From Streptomyces tsukubensis (GTDB lineage: Bacteria; Actinomycetota; Actinomycetes; Streptomycetales; Streptomycetaceae): a stretch of DNA of 64,000 nucleotides. A model generated the notes under the pieces. The model was not told the DNA's origin, ran no database searches, and worked only from the letters and a program-made list of their open reading frames with translations. Where the stretch lies: positions 124,001 through 188,000 of the forward strand of contig NZ_CP045178.1 in NCBI RefSeq assembly GCF_009296025.1. The letters run 5' to 3'. The translations under genes were made by a program, and so were the position numbers. Every line of letters begins with the position of its first letter. Position 1 is the first letter of the stretch. Below, one piece after another: positions 26,440-36,819 of the stretch.

Positions 26440-28872
26440 GTGTCCCCATCCCCTTCGCACCTCAACAGACGGACGCTGCTCGCGGCGGGCGCAGCCGCCG
26501 CACTCGTCCCGGCCGTGACCGGGGCCGGCCCGGCCGAAGCCGCCTCAGGACCGGCCGGGTCCGCGCCCGCGGCCGAGGGCCCGTACGAGACACTCCTCGC
26601 GCGGGCCGCGCGGCTCCTGGTGGGCGACGACTTCGACCCGGCGGACCCCGATTTCGCGCCCGCCCTCGCCGCGTTGGAGAAGACGGCCACCGACCTCTGG
26701 ACCCGGCTGGACCGCTCGGCGTCGAGGACCGCGCTGTGGGAGGACCTCTCCCCCGTCACCGCGGAGGGCAACTTCGGCCAGAGCTACACCCGGCTGCGTA
26801 CGGTGGCCACGGCCTGGGCGACGCCGGGGACCTCACTCTCGGGCTCGGCGGAGGTGTCGAAGGCCCTCGTGGCGGCGCTGCGCCTCCTCGGCGAACGGGC
26901 CTATCACGCGCAGGCCAAGGAGACGGGCAACTGGTGGTTCTGGGAGATCGGCGCACCCCGCGCGCTGCTCGACACCTGTGTGCTGCTGCGCGGCGCGCTT
27001 CCCGCCGCCGATCTGGCCGCCTGGCTGGCGACCGTCGACCGGTTCTGCGCCGACCCCGACCGGCGTACCAACTCCCCCGGCCTGGCCGAGACGGGAGCCA
27101 ACCGCTCGGACAAGTGCGTGATCGTGGCACTCAGGGGGCTGCTCGGCGGCGAGGCCGCCAAGCTCGTACTCGCCCGTGACGGCATGTCCGACGTGCGGGA
27201 CTCGGGGAGGAACAGCCTCCTTCGGTACGTGGAGTCGGGCGACGGGTTCTACGAGGACGGTTCCTTCGTGCAGCACGACGCGGTGGCGTACACCGGGTCG
27301 TACGGCAGCGTGATGCTGGGCGGCGCCGCGCAGCTCATAGCTCTCCTCGCGGGCTCGGAGTGGGCCGTCACCGACCCCAAGGTCTCGGTCGTGTACGAGG
27401 CGGTGGAACGGTGTTTCGTGCCGGTGGTCTTCGACGGGCTGATGATGGACGCGCTGCGGGGACGCGCGGTGTCGCGGCAGCGGGAGACGGACGCAGCCGC
27501 CGGTGGCGCGGTGATCTCCGGCGTTCTGCTGCTCGCCGAGTCGGCGCCGGCCGAGCTGGCACGGAAGTGGCGCGCGACGGTGAAGGGCTGGCTGCGCAGG
27601 GACGACTCGGGGCGCGCTCTCGCGCAGGCCGGAATCGCGCAAGTGGCCCGCGTGAAGGCGCTGCTCGCGGACGACGCCGTGCCGGCTGCCGGGCGCACGA
27701 GCGGCCACACCGTCTTCGCCGACATGGACCGGGTGGTGCACCGCAGGCCGGGGTGGGCACTCGCGCTCTCGCTGTCGTCCCGCCGGATCGCCGCCTACGA
27801 GGCGGGGAACGGTGAGAACCTGCACGGCTGGTACACCGGTGACGGCATGACCTACCTGTACGCCGGTGACGGCTACGGGCAGTTCGGGGACGGCTTCTGG
27901 CCCACCGTCGACCCGTACCGGCTTCCCGGCACCACCGTGGACACCAGGGCCAGGTCGGACGCGGGGACGGGCGCGGGCACCGGCCTGTACCGGCCGTCGA
28001 ACCAGGTGGCGGGCGGCGCCGTGCTGGAGGACAGGTTCGGCGTCTCCGCCATGGAACTGATCGGCGAGGGCAGTTCACTGCGGGCCAAGAAGGCGTGGTT
28101 CACGCTGGACAACGCGGTCGTCGCCCTCGGCGCGGGCATCTCCGCGACGGACGGCCGCACCATCGAGACCACGGTGGAGAATCGAGTGACGGGCGCGGGC
28201 GGGTCGCACCGGCTGCTGGTGGACGCGGTGCCGCAGCCGGCGCGCGAGGGTTGGTCGCGGCGGTTCGACCGGCTCGGCTGGGCCCATGTCGAGGGCGTGG
28301 GAGGTTATGTCTTCCCCGCGGCCGGGGACGGGCTGCGGGCGCTGCGCGAGGACCGCACAGGGTCCTGGCGCGACATCGACACGGGCGCCGACACCGGGGG
28401 CGACGCGAGCGCGCTGACCCGCCGCTATCTCACCCTCTGGTTCGACCATGGCGTCTCCCCCACCGACGCCTCCTACGCCTATGTACTGCTGCCCGGTGCC
28501 TCGGCCGCCGCGACCGCCGGGTGGCAGCTCTCCAGGCCGGTCAGGATCGTGGTCAACTCGCCACAGGCGCAGGCCGTCGAGGTCCGGCGGTACGGTCTGA
28601 CCGCCGCGCACTTCTGGCAGGCGGGCAGCGCCGCCGGGATCGAGTGCGACGGCCCGGCCTCCGTCCTCGTCCGGCGCGACGGCCGAGGTGCCTCGGTCGC
28701 CGTCGCCGACTCCGGCCGTACGGGCGAGCGGGTCACCGTGCGGCTTCCCTTCCCCGTGCGTTCCGTGACCAGCGCCGACGAGACCGTCTCCGTCACGGTC
28801 GGGCGGCGCCCCACGGTGACGGTCACGGTCGGGGGGTCTCGTGGTCACACCCATCAGGCGGTGCTGGCCTGA
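26440..28872 (+). CDS. Secreted polysaccharide lyase family 8 (hyaluronate/chondroitin/xanthan lyase type)
   Basis: The protein has 810 aa. A Tat signal (HLNRRTLLAAGAAAALVPAV) covers residues 1-35. The N-terminal alpha-toroid follows (NWWFWEIGAPRALLDTCVLL), with the catalytic Asn in TGANRSDK near residue 220 and the catalytic His and Tyr in DGSFVQHDAVAYTGSYG near residues 275-288. The NGENLHGWYTGDGMTYLY stretch and the long C-terminal beta-sandwich are typical of PL8. The enzyme splits uronic-acid-containing polymers by beta-elimination outside the cell. Substrate within PL8 cannot be told from sequence by eye. GTG at 26440 is set by GGAGG 8 nt upstream; the longer upstream frame lacks a site and would displace the Tat signal. 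Confidence 0.9.
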   Translation: MSPSPSHLNRRTLLAAGAAAALVPAVTGAGPAEAASGPAGSAPAAEGPYETLLARAARLLVGDDFDPADPDFAPALAALEKTATDLWTRLDRSASRTALWEDLSPVTAEGNFGQSYTRLRTVATAWATPGTSLSGSAEVSKALVAALRLLGERAYHAQAKETGNWWFWEIGAPRALLDTCVLLRGALPAADLAAWLATVDRFCADPDRRTNSPGLAETGANRSDKCVIVALRGLLGGEAAKLVLARDGMSDVRDSGRNSLLRYVESGDGFYEDGSFVQHDAVAYTGSYGSVMLGGAAQLIALLAGSEWAVTDPKVSVVYEAVERCFVPVVFDGLMMDALRGRAVSRQRETDAAAGGAVISGVLLLAESAPAELARKWRATVKGWLRRDDSGRALAQAGIAQVARVKALLADDAVPAAGRTSGHTVFADMDRVVHRRPGWALALSLSSRRIAAYEAGNGENLHGWYTGDGMTYLYAGDGYGQFGDGFWPTVDPYRLPGTTVDTRARSDAGTGAGTGLYRPSNQVAGGAVLEDRFGVSAMELIGEGSSLRAKKAWFTLDNAVVALGAGISATDGRTIETTVENRVTGAGGSHRLLVDAVPQPAREGWSRRFDRLGWAHVEGVGGYVFPAAGDGLRALREDRTGSWRDIDTGADTGGDASALTRRYLTLWFDHGVSPTDASYAYVLLPGASAAATAGWQLSRPVRIVVNSPQAQAVEVRRYGLTAAHFWQAGSAAGIECDGPASVLVRRDGRGASVAVADSGRTGERVTVRLPFPVRSVTSADETVSVTVGRRPTVTVTVGGSRGHTHQAVLA

Positions 28873-29134
28873 GCTTTGGGGGCGCGCAGGCCGTACTCGT
28901 GCGCTCCGGGGAGCGGGACAGGGGCCCGTCACGCGGCAACGTCTCGTGACGCGCCCCGGTCTGCCGACATCCGTGCCGGAGGACGGAGTTCGCGCGCGAT
29001 CCCGACGCCGTGCGGCGACACACCGTGGACGGAGTGACGCGCGCCGTGGGCGTGTTGGGCGGATGAGGTCGCGGTCGCGCACAAGTCGTTAGCATGGCCC
29101 CGCCACGTACCGGGCGCTTCGGAAGAGGGTGGGC

Positions 29135-30361
29135 ATGGCTGAGGGGCAGGCACCGCCGGTGAAGGGCGGTCGACGTCGTCGGCGGGCGGTCGCGATCGGC
29201 GCGGCGGTGGCGGCGGTGTGCGTGGCCGGAGCCGTCGTGTTCCTCACGGCGACCCCTGACCCCGCGCGGCAGCGGGCGAGCGGCGACGGTCTGCCGCACA
29301 CCACCGTCGAGGTCTCCACCGGGGGCTGCGGGAAGGGCTGGGACCGTCCGAAGGGCGGCGCCCAGGTGTTCGACCTGCACAGCACCCTCAACCGCGCCGC
29401 CGAGGTCTACCTCACCGACACACGTACCGGCGCGGTCCACGGTGAGGTCGAAGGGCTCGCCCCCGGCACCTCCCGACCGCTCAGCGTCACACTCGGCAAC
29501 GGCACGTACGCCTTTCGCTGTCTGCCCGACGACGTCGACGCCCTCACGGGGCCCACCGTCCGCGTCACCGGGGCGCCCGGCCCCGGCGGGCCCGCCGTCG
29601 CCCCGGTCAACCAGCACGACCTCATCCCGCCCACGATCAGCTACCAGAAGTGGGTCGGGCGGCGGATGAACGGCCTCGTCTCCGCAGTCGGCGAACTGCG
29701 GGAGGCGATCGAGCGGAGCGACCTCAGGGCGGCGCGCTCACGGTGGCTCACCGCCCATCTCGACTACGAGCGGATGGGCGCGGCGTACGGCGCCTTCGGC
29801 GACGCGGACGGGGCGATCAACGGTACGGACGCGGGGCTCGCCGAAGGCGTGGACGACGTGCGGTTCACCGGCTTCCACCGGCTCGAACACGGTCTGTGGC
29901 ACGGCGAGTCCGCCACGGAGCTCCGGCCGGTCGCGGCCCGGCTCGCCAAGGACGTGCGCGGTCTGCGCGACGACTGGGGCGAGCAGCGCATGGACCCGCT
30001 GGATCTGGGGCTCAGAGCCCACGAGATCCTGGAGAACACCCTCCAGTTCGAGCTGACCGCGCGCACCGACTTCGGCAGCGGGACGAATCTGGCCACGGCG
30101 CGCGCGAATCTCGACGGCACCCGTACGGTGCTGCGGTTCCTGCGCCCGCTGCTGACCTCCCGTGACCACGATCTGCCCCTGCTCACGAGCTGGCTCGACC
30201 GCACAGAGACCTCTCTGGACGCCCAGCACCGGCACGGGACATGGACCCCGCTCGACCGGCTCGACCGCCGTGCGCGGGCACGCGTCGACGCCGATCTCGG
30301 GCGGACGGTGGAGCTCCTGGCCGATGTGGCGGCCGTCTGTGACGTACGGAGGACGACGTGA
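29135..30361 (+). CDS. efeO: EfeO-type iron uptake protein (cupredoxin plus M75 imelysin domain)
   Basis: The protein has 408 aa. After a basic n-region ([26 protein letters not shown]) that acts as a signal or membrane anchor, residues about 50-150 form a cupredoxin-like domain ([28 protein letters not shown]). The rest is an M75 imelysin helical domain with the HxxE motif in [11 protein letters not shown] (about residue 247). EfeO binds ferrous/ferric iron outside the cell and works with EfeB and the permease EfeU. The cupredoxin lacks an obvious full set of Cu ligands. It overlaps efeB by GTGA. No efeU is found on either side. Confidence 0.88.
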   Translation: MAEGQAPPVKGGRRRRRAVAIGAAVAAVCVAGAVVFLTATPDPARQRASGDGLPHTTVEVSTGGCGKGWDRPKGGAQVFDLHSTLNRAAEVYLTDTRTGAVHGEVEGLAPGTSRPLSVTLGNGTYAFRCLPDDVDALTGPTVRVTGAPGPGGPAVAPVNQHDLIPPTISYQKWVGRRMNGLVSAVGELREAIERSDLRAARSRWLTAHLDYERMGAAYGAFGDADGAINGTDAGLAEGVDDVRFTGFHRLEHGLWHGESATELRPVAARLAKDVRGLRDDWGEQRMDPLDLGLRAHEILENTLQFELTARTDFGSGTNLATARANLDGTRTVLRFLRPLLTSRDHDLPLLTSWLDRTETSLDAQHRHGTWTPLDRLDRRARARVDADLGRTVELLADVAAVCDVRRTT

Positions 30362-31614
30362 AAGGGCCGGAGGACATGAACGGTCGGCAGGGTGCGGGTG
30401 CTCCGCGCGGTCGGCGTACGGCGAGTACCCGGCGGGGTTTCCTGCGCGGCACGGCCGTCGTGGGGGCCGGTCTGGTCGCGGGGGACGCGGCAGGGGGCGC
30501 CGCCGCCGCGTCGGCGACCCCGCGTGTCCCCTTCCACGGGGCGCACCAGACGGCCATTCTGACGCCGCCGCGGCCCGCGTCCGCCTTCGTCTCCTTCGAC
30601 GTCACGGCGGAGAACCGCGGCGAACTCGCCGACCTGCTGCGCACGGTCACCACCCGCGCGCGTTTCCTCACGGCGGGCGGCCCTCCCCCGTCCGCCGGTA
30701 TCACCGCGCCACCCACCGATTCCGGGACCCTGGGCCCCGAGGTGCCCGCCGACGGACTGACGGTGACCGTCGCCGCCGGAGCCTCCCTCTTCGACGACCG
30801 TTTCGGTCTCGCGAAGGCCAGACCGCGGCGCCTGGTGACGATGGAGCCGTTCGCCGACGACGATCTGGACCCCGACCAGTGCCACGGCGACCTGAGCGTG
30901 CAGTTCTGCGCCCGACGCCAGGACACCGTGCTGCACGCCCTGCGTGATGTCGCGCGCCACACAAGGGGCGGGATGCGGGCGCGCTGGCGTGTCGACGGTT
31001 TCTCGGGGGCGCCCCGCCCTTCGGGGACGCCCCGCAACCACATGGGTTTCAAGGACGGCACGGCCAACCCTGACACCGCCGACCGGCGCGAGATGGACCG
31101 GCTGGTGTGGGCGGGGGACGATGAGCCCGCCTGGGCCTCGGGCGGCAGTTATCAGGCGGTCCGGCTGATCAGGATGCTGGTGGAGTTCTGGGACCGGGTC
31201 TCGCTGACGGAGCAGGAGCGGATGTTCGGCCGCCGCCGCGACAACGGGGCACCGCTCGACGGCAGTCACGAGCACGACGAGCCGCACTACGCGCAGGACC
31301 CCAAGGGGGATGTGATCCCGCTCGACAGCCATATCCGTACCGCCAATCCGCGTACCGCGACGACGGAAGGGCGACGCATACTGCGCCGCAGCTACAACTA
31401 CGACCGGGGCCTCGACAGCAACGGCAACCTCGACATGGGGCTGCTCTTCTGCTGCTACCAGCGGGACCTGGAGCGGCAGTTCGTGACCGTGCAGAAGAGT
31501 CTCGCGGGTGAGCCCCTCACGGACTACATCTCCCCCTTCGGTGGCGGCTACTTCTTCGCCCTGCCCGGGGTGCGGAACCAACACGACTGGCTCGGACGTG
31601 CGTTGTTGAGCTGA
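30358..31614 (+). CDS. efeB: EfeB deferrochelatase, Dyp-type haem peroxidase
   Basis: The protein has 418 aa. A Tat signal ([20 protein letters not shown]) indicates export of the folded haem protein. Dyp hallmarks are [10 protein letters not shown] (the GxxDG motif with the distal Asp) and [15 protein letters not shown] with the proximal haem His. EfeB oxidises ferrous iron or removes iron from haem in the EfeUOB system. GTG at 30358 is preferred because GGAGG lies 5 nt upstream and it overlaps the efeO stop; ATG at 30376 is a possible alternative. Confidence 0.92.
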   Translation: MKGPEDMNGRQGAGAPRGRRTASTRRGFLRGTAVVGAGLVAGDAAGGAAAASATPRVPFHGAHQTAILTPPRPASAFVSFDVTAENRGELADLLRTVTTRARFLTAGGPPPSAGITAPPTDSGTLGPEVPADGLTVTVAAGASLFDDRFGLAKARPRRLVTMEPFADDDLDPDQCHGDLSVQFCARRQDTVLHALRDVARHTRGGMRARWRVDGFSGAPRPSGTPRNHMGFKDGTANPDTADRREMDRLVWAGDDEPAWASGGSYQAVRLIRMLVEFWDRVSLTEQERMFGRRRDNGAPLDGSHEHDEPHYAQDPKGDVIPLDSHIRTANPRTATTEGRRILRRSYNYDRGLDSNGNLDMGLLFCCYQRDLERQFVTVQKSLAGEPLTDYISPFGGGYFFALPGVRNQHDWLGRALLS

Positions 31615-31670
31615 TACCCGCCGAACCGTGGTGGAGCTGATCCCCGCCGGACCAAAATTTGACAGTGAGC

Positions 31671-31692
31671 GGTCAATTTCCGGTCAAAGGTG
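31671..31692 (+). promoter_or_regulatory. Possible PHO box (11-bp direct repeat)
   Basis: GGTCAATTTCC is followed directly by GGTCAAAGGTG, two 11-bp units with a shared GGTCAA. PhoP sites in Streptomyces are 11-bp direct repeats of the GTTCACC type, so the spacing fits but the match is weak. TTGACA (31659-31664) just before it could be a -35 box. It lies 150 bp ahead of the phosphoesterase gene. Confidence 0.35.
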
Positions 31693-31842
31693 GGCCGCGC
31701 TTCATCGGCCGGCCCTCACCCTCGTGTCATCGTGTGACTCTCGTGCCGTCCAAGGCGCGGCACGGGTCCAGGACCGGCCGACACGTACCTCGTGCAGCCG
31801 ATACGTACCGCGTGCAGGTAGCGGGTGAGAGGCGATGCCCAC

Positions 31843-33720
31843 ATGGCCAGGGACGAACGGTCACGGAAGAGGGAGCGCCGCCGGGCGGTCCGGCTGGGAG
31901 CGCTGGCGGCGGCTGCGGGGCTCGCCGTACTGGGTGGGGCCTGGCCGTCCTCGGCCGTCGCACCGACAGGGGGGAAGGCCCCCGCGCACAGCCGTACCGC
32001 GACACCGGTGAAGCACCTGGTGGTCATCTTCGACGAGAACATCTCCTTCGACCACTACTTCGCGACCTACCCGCACGCGACCAACGAGGACGGCGCCCGG
32101 TTCACCGCGTCGAAGCGGACCCCGAAGCGCGTGGACACGCTGGAGAACGCGGGGCTCATCAGGAAGAACCCGAACCAGTACACCCCGGGGCGTCTCAACT
32201 CCGGGCAGAAGGTCACCTGCGACCAGAACCACAACTACGCCAACGAGCAGTACGCCTACAACAGCGGCAGGCTCGACAAGTTCGTGGAGAACACCGACTC
32301 GGGCAAGTGCTCGGGCAATCTCTACGGCGAGCCCGGTCTCGTCATGGACTACTACGACGGGAACACCGTCACCGGGATCTGGAACTACGCCCAGCACTAC
32401 GCGATGAGCGACCGTTCCTTCAGTGACGTCTACGGCCCCTCCTCCCCCGGCGCCATCAATGTCATCTCGGGCAACACCCACGGCATCTTCTCCACCGACC
32501 CCACCACGGGCAGCGAGAACCCGAAGCAGACCGCGAAGCCAGACGCCTACGCGGTCCAGTCCCCCGACAAACACGGCGTCGGCACGATGATCAACGACCC
32601 CGATCCGGCCTACGACGACTGCTCGGGCAAGGACCACACCGCCACCAGCTCGCTGGCCGGTTTCAAGGGACGCAACATCGGTGACCTCCTCAACAAGAAG
32701 CAGGTGAGCTGGGGCTGGTTCCAGGGCGGATTCCGTCCCGGCACGGCGTGGGACGGCGACCAGGACCACTACGCGAAGTGCGCCGACATCACCCACGCCA
32801 ACGCCGGAGGTGAGCAGGTCGAGGACTACAGCCCCCACCACGAGCCCTTCCAGTACTACAGGTCGACGGCCAACCCCCACCATCTGCCGCCGAGGAGCGT
32901 CAAGGAGATCGGGCACGACGGCCGGGCCAACCACCAGTACGACCTGACCGACTTCGACGCCGCACTCAAGACGGCGAACCTCCCCTCGGTCAGCTACCTC
33001 AAGGCGCCGGCCTACCAGGACGGCCACGCGGGCTACTCCTCCCCGATGGACGAGCAGCACTTCCTGACCGGCACGATCAACAAGATCCAGAAGTCGCCGC
33101 AGTGGAAGGACACCGCTGTCGTTCTGGCCTACGACGACTCGGACGGCTGGTACGACCACGCGTACGCGAAGATCACCAACGGTTCCAGGGACACCACGAA
33201 GGCGTCGAGCGGCAAGCCCACCGACGCGCCCGCCTGCCGGGCGGCGAAACCCGCGGCGGGCGGCCATCTCGACCGGTGTGGCCCTGGTCCGCGCCAGCCG
33301 CTGCTGGTGGTCTCCCCGTACAGCAAGGTCAACGCGGTCGACCACACCCCGACCCAGCAGTCGTCGATCGTGCGGTTCATCGAGGACAACTGGTCCACGG
33401 GCAGGATCGGGGACACGTCCTTCGACAGCGGGGCCCATTCGCTGGGCGGGCTGTTCGACTTCCGCCACCCTCACCACGAGCGGGTCCTCCTGAACAGCGA
33501 CGGGTCGGTCAAGTCGATCACCAGGACACCGGATCATGTGCCGGTCGCCGCCGCCGCGGCGGTGGACGCGGCGCAGTACACCACCCCGGACATCGAACTG
33601 GCCGCGGGCGCCTCGGCCGGTGACGGTTCAGTGGCTCTCGCGACGGCGGTCGGCGGGGTCGTGGTACTCGGCGGTCTCTCGGTGACCTTCGCTCTGCGCA
33701 GGCGGCGGACGCGGCTGTAG
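31843..33720 (+). CDS. Secreted phospholipase C/acid phosphatase-like phosphoesterase with C-terminal membrane anchor
   Basis: The protein has 625 aa. A basic n-region (RSRKRERRRAVRLGALAAAAGLAVLGGA) forms the signal peptide. The body is a phosphoesterase-family (PF04185-like) domain: HLVVIFDENISFDHYFATYPHA at the N-terminus with the metal- and nucleophile-bearing stretch, DRSFSDVYGPSSPGAINVISG, and YDDSDGWYDHAY with the distal metal site. The C-terminus has a hydrophobic segment (SVALATAVGGVVVLGGLSVTFAL) and RRRRTRL, so the enzyme is probably anchored at the membrane with the domain outside. It likely releases phosphate or head groups from phospholipids or phosphomonoesters. ATG 31843 is preferred over GTG 31825 because of spacing from AGAGG. 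Confidence 0.85.
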   Translation: MARDERSRKRERRRAVRLGALAAAAGLAVLGGAWPSSAVAPTGGKAPAHSRTATPVKHLVVIFDENISFDHYFATYPHATNEDGARFTASKRTPKRVDTLENAGLIRKNPNQYTPGRLNSGQKVTCDQNHNYANEQYAYNSGRLDKFVENTDSGKCSGNLYGEPGLVMDYYDGNTVTGIWNYAQHYAMSDRSFSDVYGPSSPGAINVISGNTHGIFSTDPTTGSENPKQTAKPDAYAVQSPDKHGVGTMINDPDPAYDDCSGKDHTATSSLAGFKGRNIGDLLNKKQVSWGWFQGGFRPGTAWDGDQDHYAKCADITHANAGGEQVEDYSPHHEPFQYYRSTANPHHLPPRSVKEIGHDGRANHQYDLTDFDAALKTANLPSVSYLKAPAYQDGHAGYSSPMDEQHFLTGTINKIQKSPQWKDTAVVLAYDDSDGWYDHAYAKITNGSRDTTKASSGKPTDAPACRAAKPAAGGHLDRCGPGPRQPLLVVSPYSKVNAVDHTPTQQSSIVRFIEDNWSTGRIGDTSFDSGAHSLGGLFDFRHPHHERVLLNSDGSVKSITRTPDHVPVAAAAAVDAAQYTTPDIELAAGASAGDGSVALATAVGGVVVLGGLSVTFALRRRRTRL

Positions 33721-33753
33721 TACCGGGAACAACTGTGGCCCCGGAAACGACGG

Positions 33754-33796
33754 CCGGGAGGGCCGGGCGGCAGTTCCTGCCGCCCGGCCCTCCCGG
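33754..33796. terminator. Bidirectional terminator
   Basis: A perfect 20-bp stem (33754-33773 with 33777-33796) with the loop TTC lies between the convergent phosphoesterase and ABC ATPase genes. Confidence 0.9.
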
Positions 33797-33838
33797 TCCG
33801 TTTCTGTTCTCTCTCGCGCGTCCGCTGTCCTCGCGAGG

Positions 33839-35896
33839 TCAGACCGCTGTGGCCGTCTCCTTCGCCGTACCGGCCACGGTCAGCGGGAAGTGGCAGGCGA
33901 CCTGATGGTCCGGCCCCGCGGGGGTGGAGGCCACCGGTTCCGTGGTGGCGCAGATGTCCTGGGCGATCGGGCAGCGCGTCCTGAACCGGCATCCGGACGG
34001 CGGCTCCGCGGCAGAGGGTGTCTCGCCCGCCAGTGGTGCGCGGTCCTGCGCGACGGAGGCCCCGGGGTCGGGCACGCTGACGGTGTCGAGGAGCCCTCGG
34101 GTGTAGGGGTGCAGCGGGTTGGCGTACACCTCCTCGGCGGGGCCCTGCTCCACGAGCTTGCCCAGGTACATGACGCCCACGGTGTCGGCGAGATAGCGCA
34201 CCACGGCGAGGTCGTGCGAGATGAACAGGTAGGTGAGTCCCCGGTCGCGCTGGAGTTCCCGCATGAGGTTGAGGATCTGCGCCTGTACGGAGACGTCGAG
34301 CGCCGAGACGGGTTCGTCGGCCACCACGAGGTCGGGCGAGAGCGTCAGTGCGCGGGCCAGGCCCAGGCGCTGGCGCTGTCCGCCGGAGAACTCGTGGGGG
34401 TAGCGGTGTACGGCGCCGCGGGGCAGGCCCACGGAGTCCAGGAGTCCCGCGATCACCTTCTCCTGCTCCTCGCGGTTGCCGACACCCTGGATGACGAGGG
34501 GCTCGCGCAGCAGGTCACCGACGCGCATCCTCGGGTCCATGGCGGCGGTGGAGTCCTGGAACATCAGCTGGATGTCCCGGCGGTGGGCCCGGCGCTCCGA
34601 GCGGGACATGGCCGCGGTGTCCCTGCCCTCGAAGCGCACGGTGCCCGCGGTGGGGTTCTCAAGACCCGCGACGATCCGGCCCAGGGTGGTCTTGCCGCAG
34701 CCGGACTCTCCGACCATTCCGTAGGTCTCGCCCCTGCGGACGGTCAGTGAGACACCGCCCACCGCGCTGACCGTTCCCTTGCGGCGGGTGAAGGCACCGC
34801 CGGCCAGGGGGAAGTCCTTGCGGAGGCCTTCCAGCTCCAGCAGCACTTCGCCCGGGGCCTGCTCGCGCCGCGCCGCCTCGGCCGGGACGATGACCTCGTC
34901 GGCCGAGGCGTCCCTGTCCGGTACGGGGTGGAAGCAGGCGAACCGGTGCGACGCGCCGCTGCCGCCGTCGTCCGCGAGCTGCGGCTCCTCGCCGCGGCAC
35001 TCGTCCGTGGCGAAGGTGCAGCGCGGCGCGAACCGGCAGCCGGTGGGCCGGACGGTCAGGACCGGGGGCAGTCCGTTGATCGTGTGCAGACGCGTCGCGC
35101 CGTCGGCCGCGCGTTCGGGCAGCGCGGCGAAGAGCGCCTCGGTGTAGCGGTGGCGGGGGCGGCTGAACAGGTCCTCGACGGCGGCCTCCTCCGCGACCTT
35201 CCCCGCGTACATCACGGCGACGCGGTCCACCCGGTGGGCGATGACGCCGAGGTCGTGGGTGACGAGGATCATCGCCATGCCGAGCCTGGTCCGCAGATCG
35301 TCGATGAGCTCCAGGATCTGGTGCTGTGTCGTCACGTCCAGGGCCGTGGTGGGCTCGTCCGCGATGAGGAGCTTCGGTTCGCAGACCAGCGCCATGGCGA
35401 TGGCGACGCGCTGACGCATCCCGCCGGAGAGCTGGTGGGGGTAGTTCCCCATGCGCTCGGCGGGCCGGGGCATACCGACGAAGCCGAGCATGTCCTGCGC
35501 CCGCCGCAAGGCCTCCTTCTTGGTGATGTCCCTGTGCAGCAGCAGCGGCTCCGCCACCTGCGCGCCGATCGTCATGGTCGGGTTGAGCGAGGTGAGCGGG
35601 TCCTGGAAGACGACACCGATGGTGTTGCCCCGTACGTCCTGGAGGACAGGCGCGGGCTCCTTGGCGAGGTCCTTGCCGTCGAAGAGCACCCGGCCGCCCG
35701 TGACGCTGCCGCCCGCGGGCAGCAGACCGAGGACGCCGAGGGCGGTCATGGTCTTGCCCGAGCCGGATTCACCGACGATGCCGAGCGCCTGGCCCGGGTC
35801 GAGGCTGAGGCTGACGCCGTCGAGGGCGTGGACGGTGCGGTCCCTGCCGACGATGTCGACGTGCAGGTCGTCGATGGTGAGCAGAGGCTCGGTCAT
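33839..35896 (-). CDS. Peptide-type ABC transporter, fused ATP-binding protein (OppD-OppF in one chain)
   Basis: The protein has 685 aa and two complete ABC domains. Domain 1 has Walker A GESGSGKTMTALG, signature LSGGMRQRVAIAMAL and Walker B LLIADEPTTALD. It ends with the oligopeptide C-terminal motif GCRFAPRCTFATDEC. Domain 2 has GESGCGKTTLGRIV, FSGGQRQRLGLARAL, LVVADEPVSALD and GCRFRTRCPIAQDIC; the Cys-rich tails bind an Fe-S cluster in some OppD/DppD proteins. It powers import through the two permeases next to it. ATG 35896 has GGAG upstream and lies 14 bp after the oppC-type gene. The frame stays open upstream across the permease but that part is not protein-like. Confidence 0.92.
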   Translation of the reverse strand: MTEPLLTIDDLHVDIVGRDRTVHALDGVSLSLDPGQALGIVGESGSGKTMTALGVLGLLPAGGSVTGGRVLFDGKDLAKEPAPVLQDVRGNTIGVVFQDPLTSLNPTMTIGAQVAEPLLLHRDITKKEALRRAQDMLGFVGMPRPAERMGNYPHQLSGGMRQRVAIAMALVCEPKLLIADEPTTALDVTTQHQILELIDDLRTRLGMAMILVTHDLGVIAHRVDRVAVMYAGKVAEEAAVEDLFSRPRHRYTEALFAALPERAADGATRLHTINGLPPVLTVRPTGCRFAPRCTFATDECRGEEPQLADDGGSGASHRFACFHPVPDRDASADEVIVPAEAARREQAPGEVLLELEGLRKDFPLAGGAFTRRKGTVSAVGGVSLTVRRGETYGMVGESGCGKTTLGRIVAGLENPTAGTVRFEGRDTAAMSRSERRAHRRDIQLMFQDSTAAMDPRMRVGDLLREPLVIQGVGNREEQEKVIAGLLDSVGLPRGAVHRYPHEFSGGQRQRLGLARALTLSPDLVVADEPVSALDVSVQAQILNLMRELQRDRGLTYLFISHDLAVVRYLADTVGVMYLGKLVEQGPAEEVYANPLHPYTRGLLDTVSVPDPGASVAQDRAPLAGETPSAAEPPSGCRFRTRCPIAQDICATTEPVASTPAGPDHQVACHFPLTVAGTAKETATAV

Positions 35897-35910
35897 GTGT
35901 CTGGTCTCCT

Positions 35911-36819
35911 TCACTTGCGCAGCCGCACTTCGAACGCGTCCCGCAGTCCGTCGCCGATGAAGTTGAACGCGGCGACGACCAGCACGATCGCGATGCCCGG
36001 CGGGAAGATCAGCCACCAGTAGCCGTTCTGGGTGTACGTGATGCCGGAGGACAGCATCGATCCCCAGTCCGCCGACGGCGGCGGGATGCTGAGCCCCAGG
36101 AAGGCCAGATAGCTGACGTAGAGGATGGCGTCGGCTATCTGGAAGGTGCAGTTGACGATGACGGTGCCGATGGCGTTCGGCACGATGTGCTTGAAGACCG
36201 CGCGGGCCCCGCCGCCGCCCATCATCCGCATGGCCTGGACGTATTCGCGGTTGCGCAGGGAGAGTGCCTCGCCGCGCACCAGCCTCGCCGGGGAGAGCCA
36301 GGCGACGGCCGCGATGATGACGATGAGGACGCCCTTGCTGGGCGTGATGATGGCGGCGACGACGACCAGCAGGAACATCGCGGGGATGGCGAGCGCCGCG
36401 TCGGTGACGCGCATCATCACGGCGTCGACCCAGCCACCGAAGTAGCCGGCGACCGCTCCGTAGATGGTGCCGAAGACAGTGGCGAGGAGCCCCGCGGCCA
36501 GGCCGATCTCCAGCGAGGTGCGCCCCGCGACCATCAGCCGTCCGACCATGTCGTAGCCGAGGTCGGTGGTGCCGAGCAGGTGGCCGGAGGCGCCGGGCGC
36601 CAGGTTGGCGTGGGCCAGGTCGGTGTGGACCTGTTCCGTCGGCACGATCAGCGGGCCGAGGTAGCAGAAGAGGAGCAGCAGGGCGAGGAGGATCACGCCC
36701 GCGAGGGCCAGTTTGTTGCCGCGGAAGACGCGCAGGGTACGCCGGGCCAGGGAGGGGGTGGCGCGGTCCGCCTCTTCGTGTCCCGGTGCGGTGGCGGGGA
36801 CGGTCGTGGTGCTTGTCAT
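35911..36819 (-). CDS. Peptide-type ABC transporter permease (OppC/DppC-like)
   Basis: The protein has 302 aa. Six helices include LALAGVILLALLLLFCYLGPLIV. The loop EALSLRNREYVQAMRMMGGGGARAVFKHIVPNAIGTVIV is the EAA motif that docks to the ATPase, and SYLAFLGLSIPPPSADWGSMLSSG is conserved in DppC. It pairs with the DppB-type permease, whose stop overlaps this start by ATGA. Confidence 0.93.
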   Translation of the reverse strand: MTSTTTVPATAPGHEEADRATPSLARRTLRVFRGNKLALAGVILLALLLLFCYLGPLIVPTEQVHTDLAHANLAPGASGHLLGTTDLGYDMVGRLMVAGRTSLEIGLAAGLLATVFGTIYGAVAGYFGGWVDAVMMRVTDAALAIPAMFLLVVVAAIITPSKGVLIVIIAAVAWLSPARLVRGEALSLRNREYVQAMRMMGGGGARAVFKHIVPNAIGTVIVNCTFQIADAILYVSYLAFLGLSIPPPSADWGSMLSSGITYTQNGYWWLIFPPGIAIVLVVAAFNFIGDGLRDAFEVRLRK

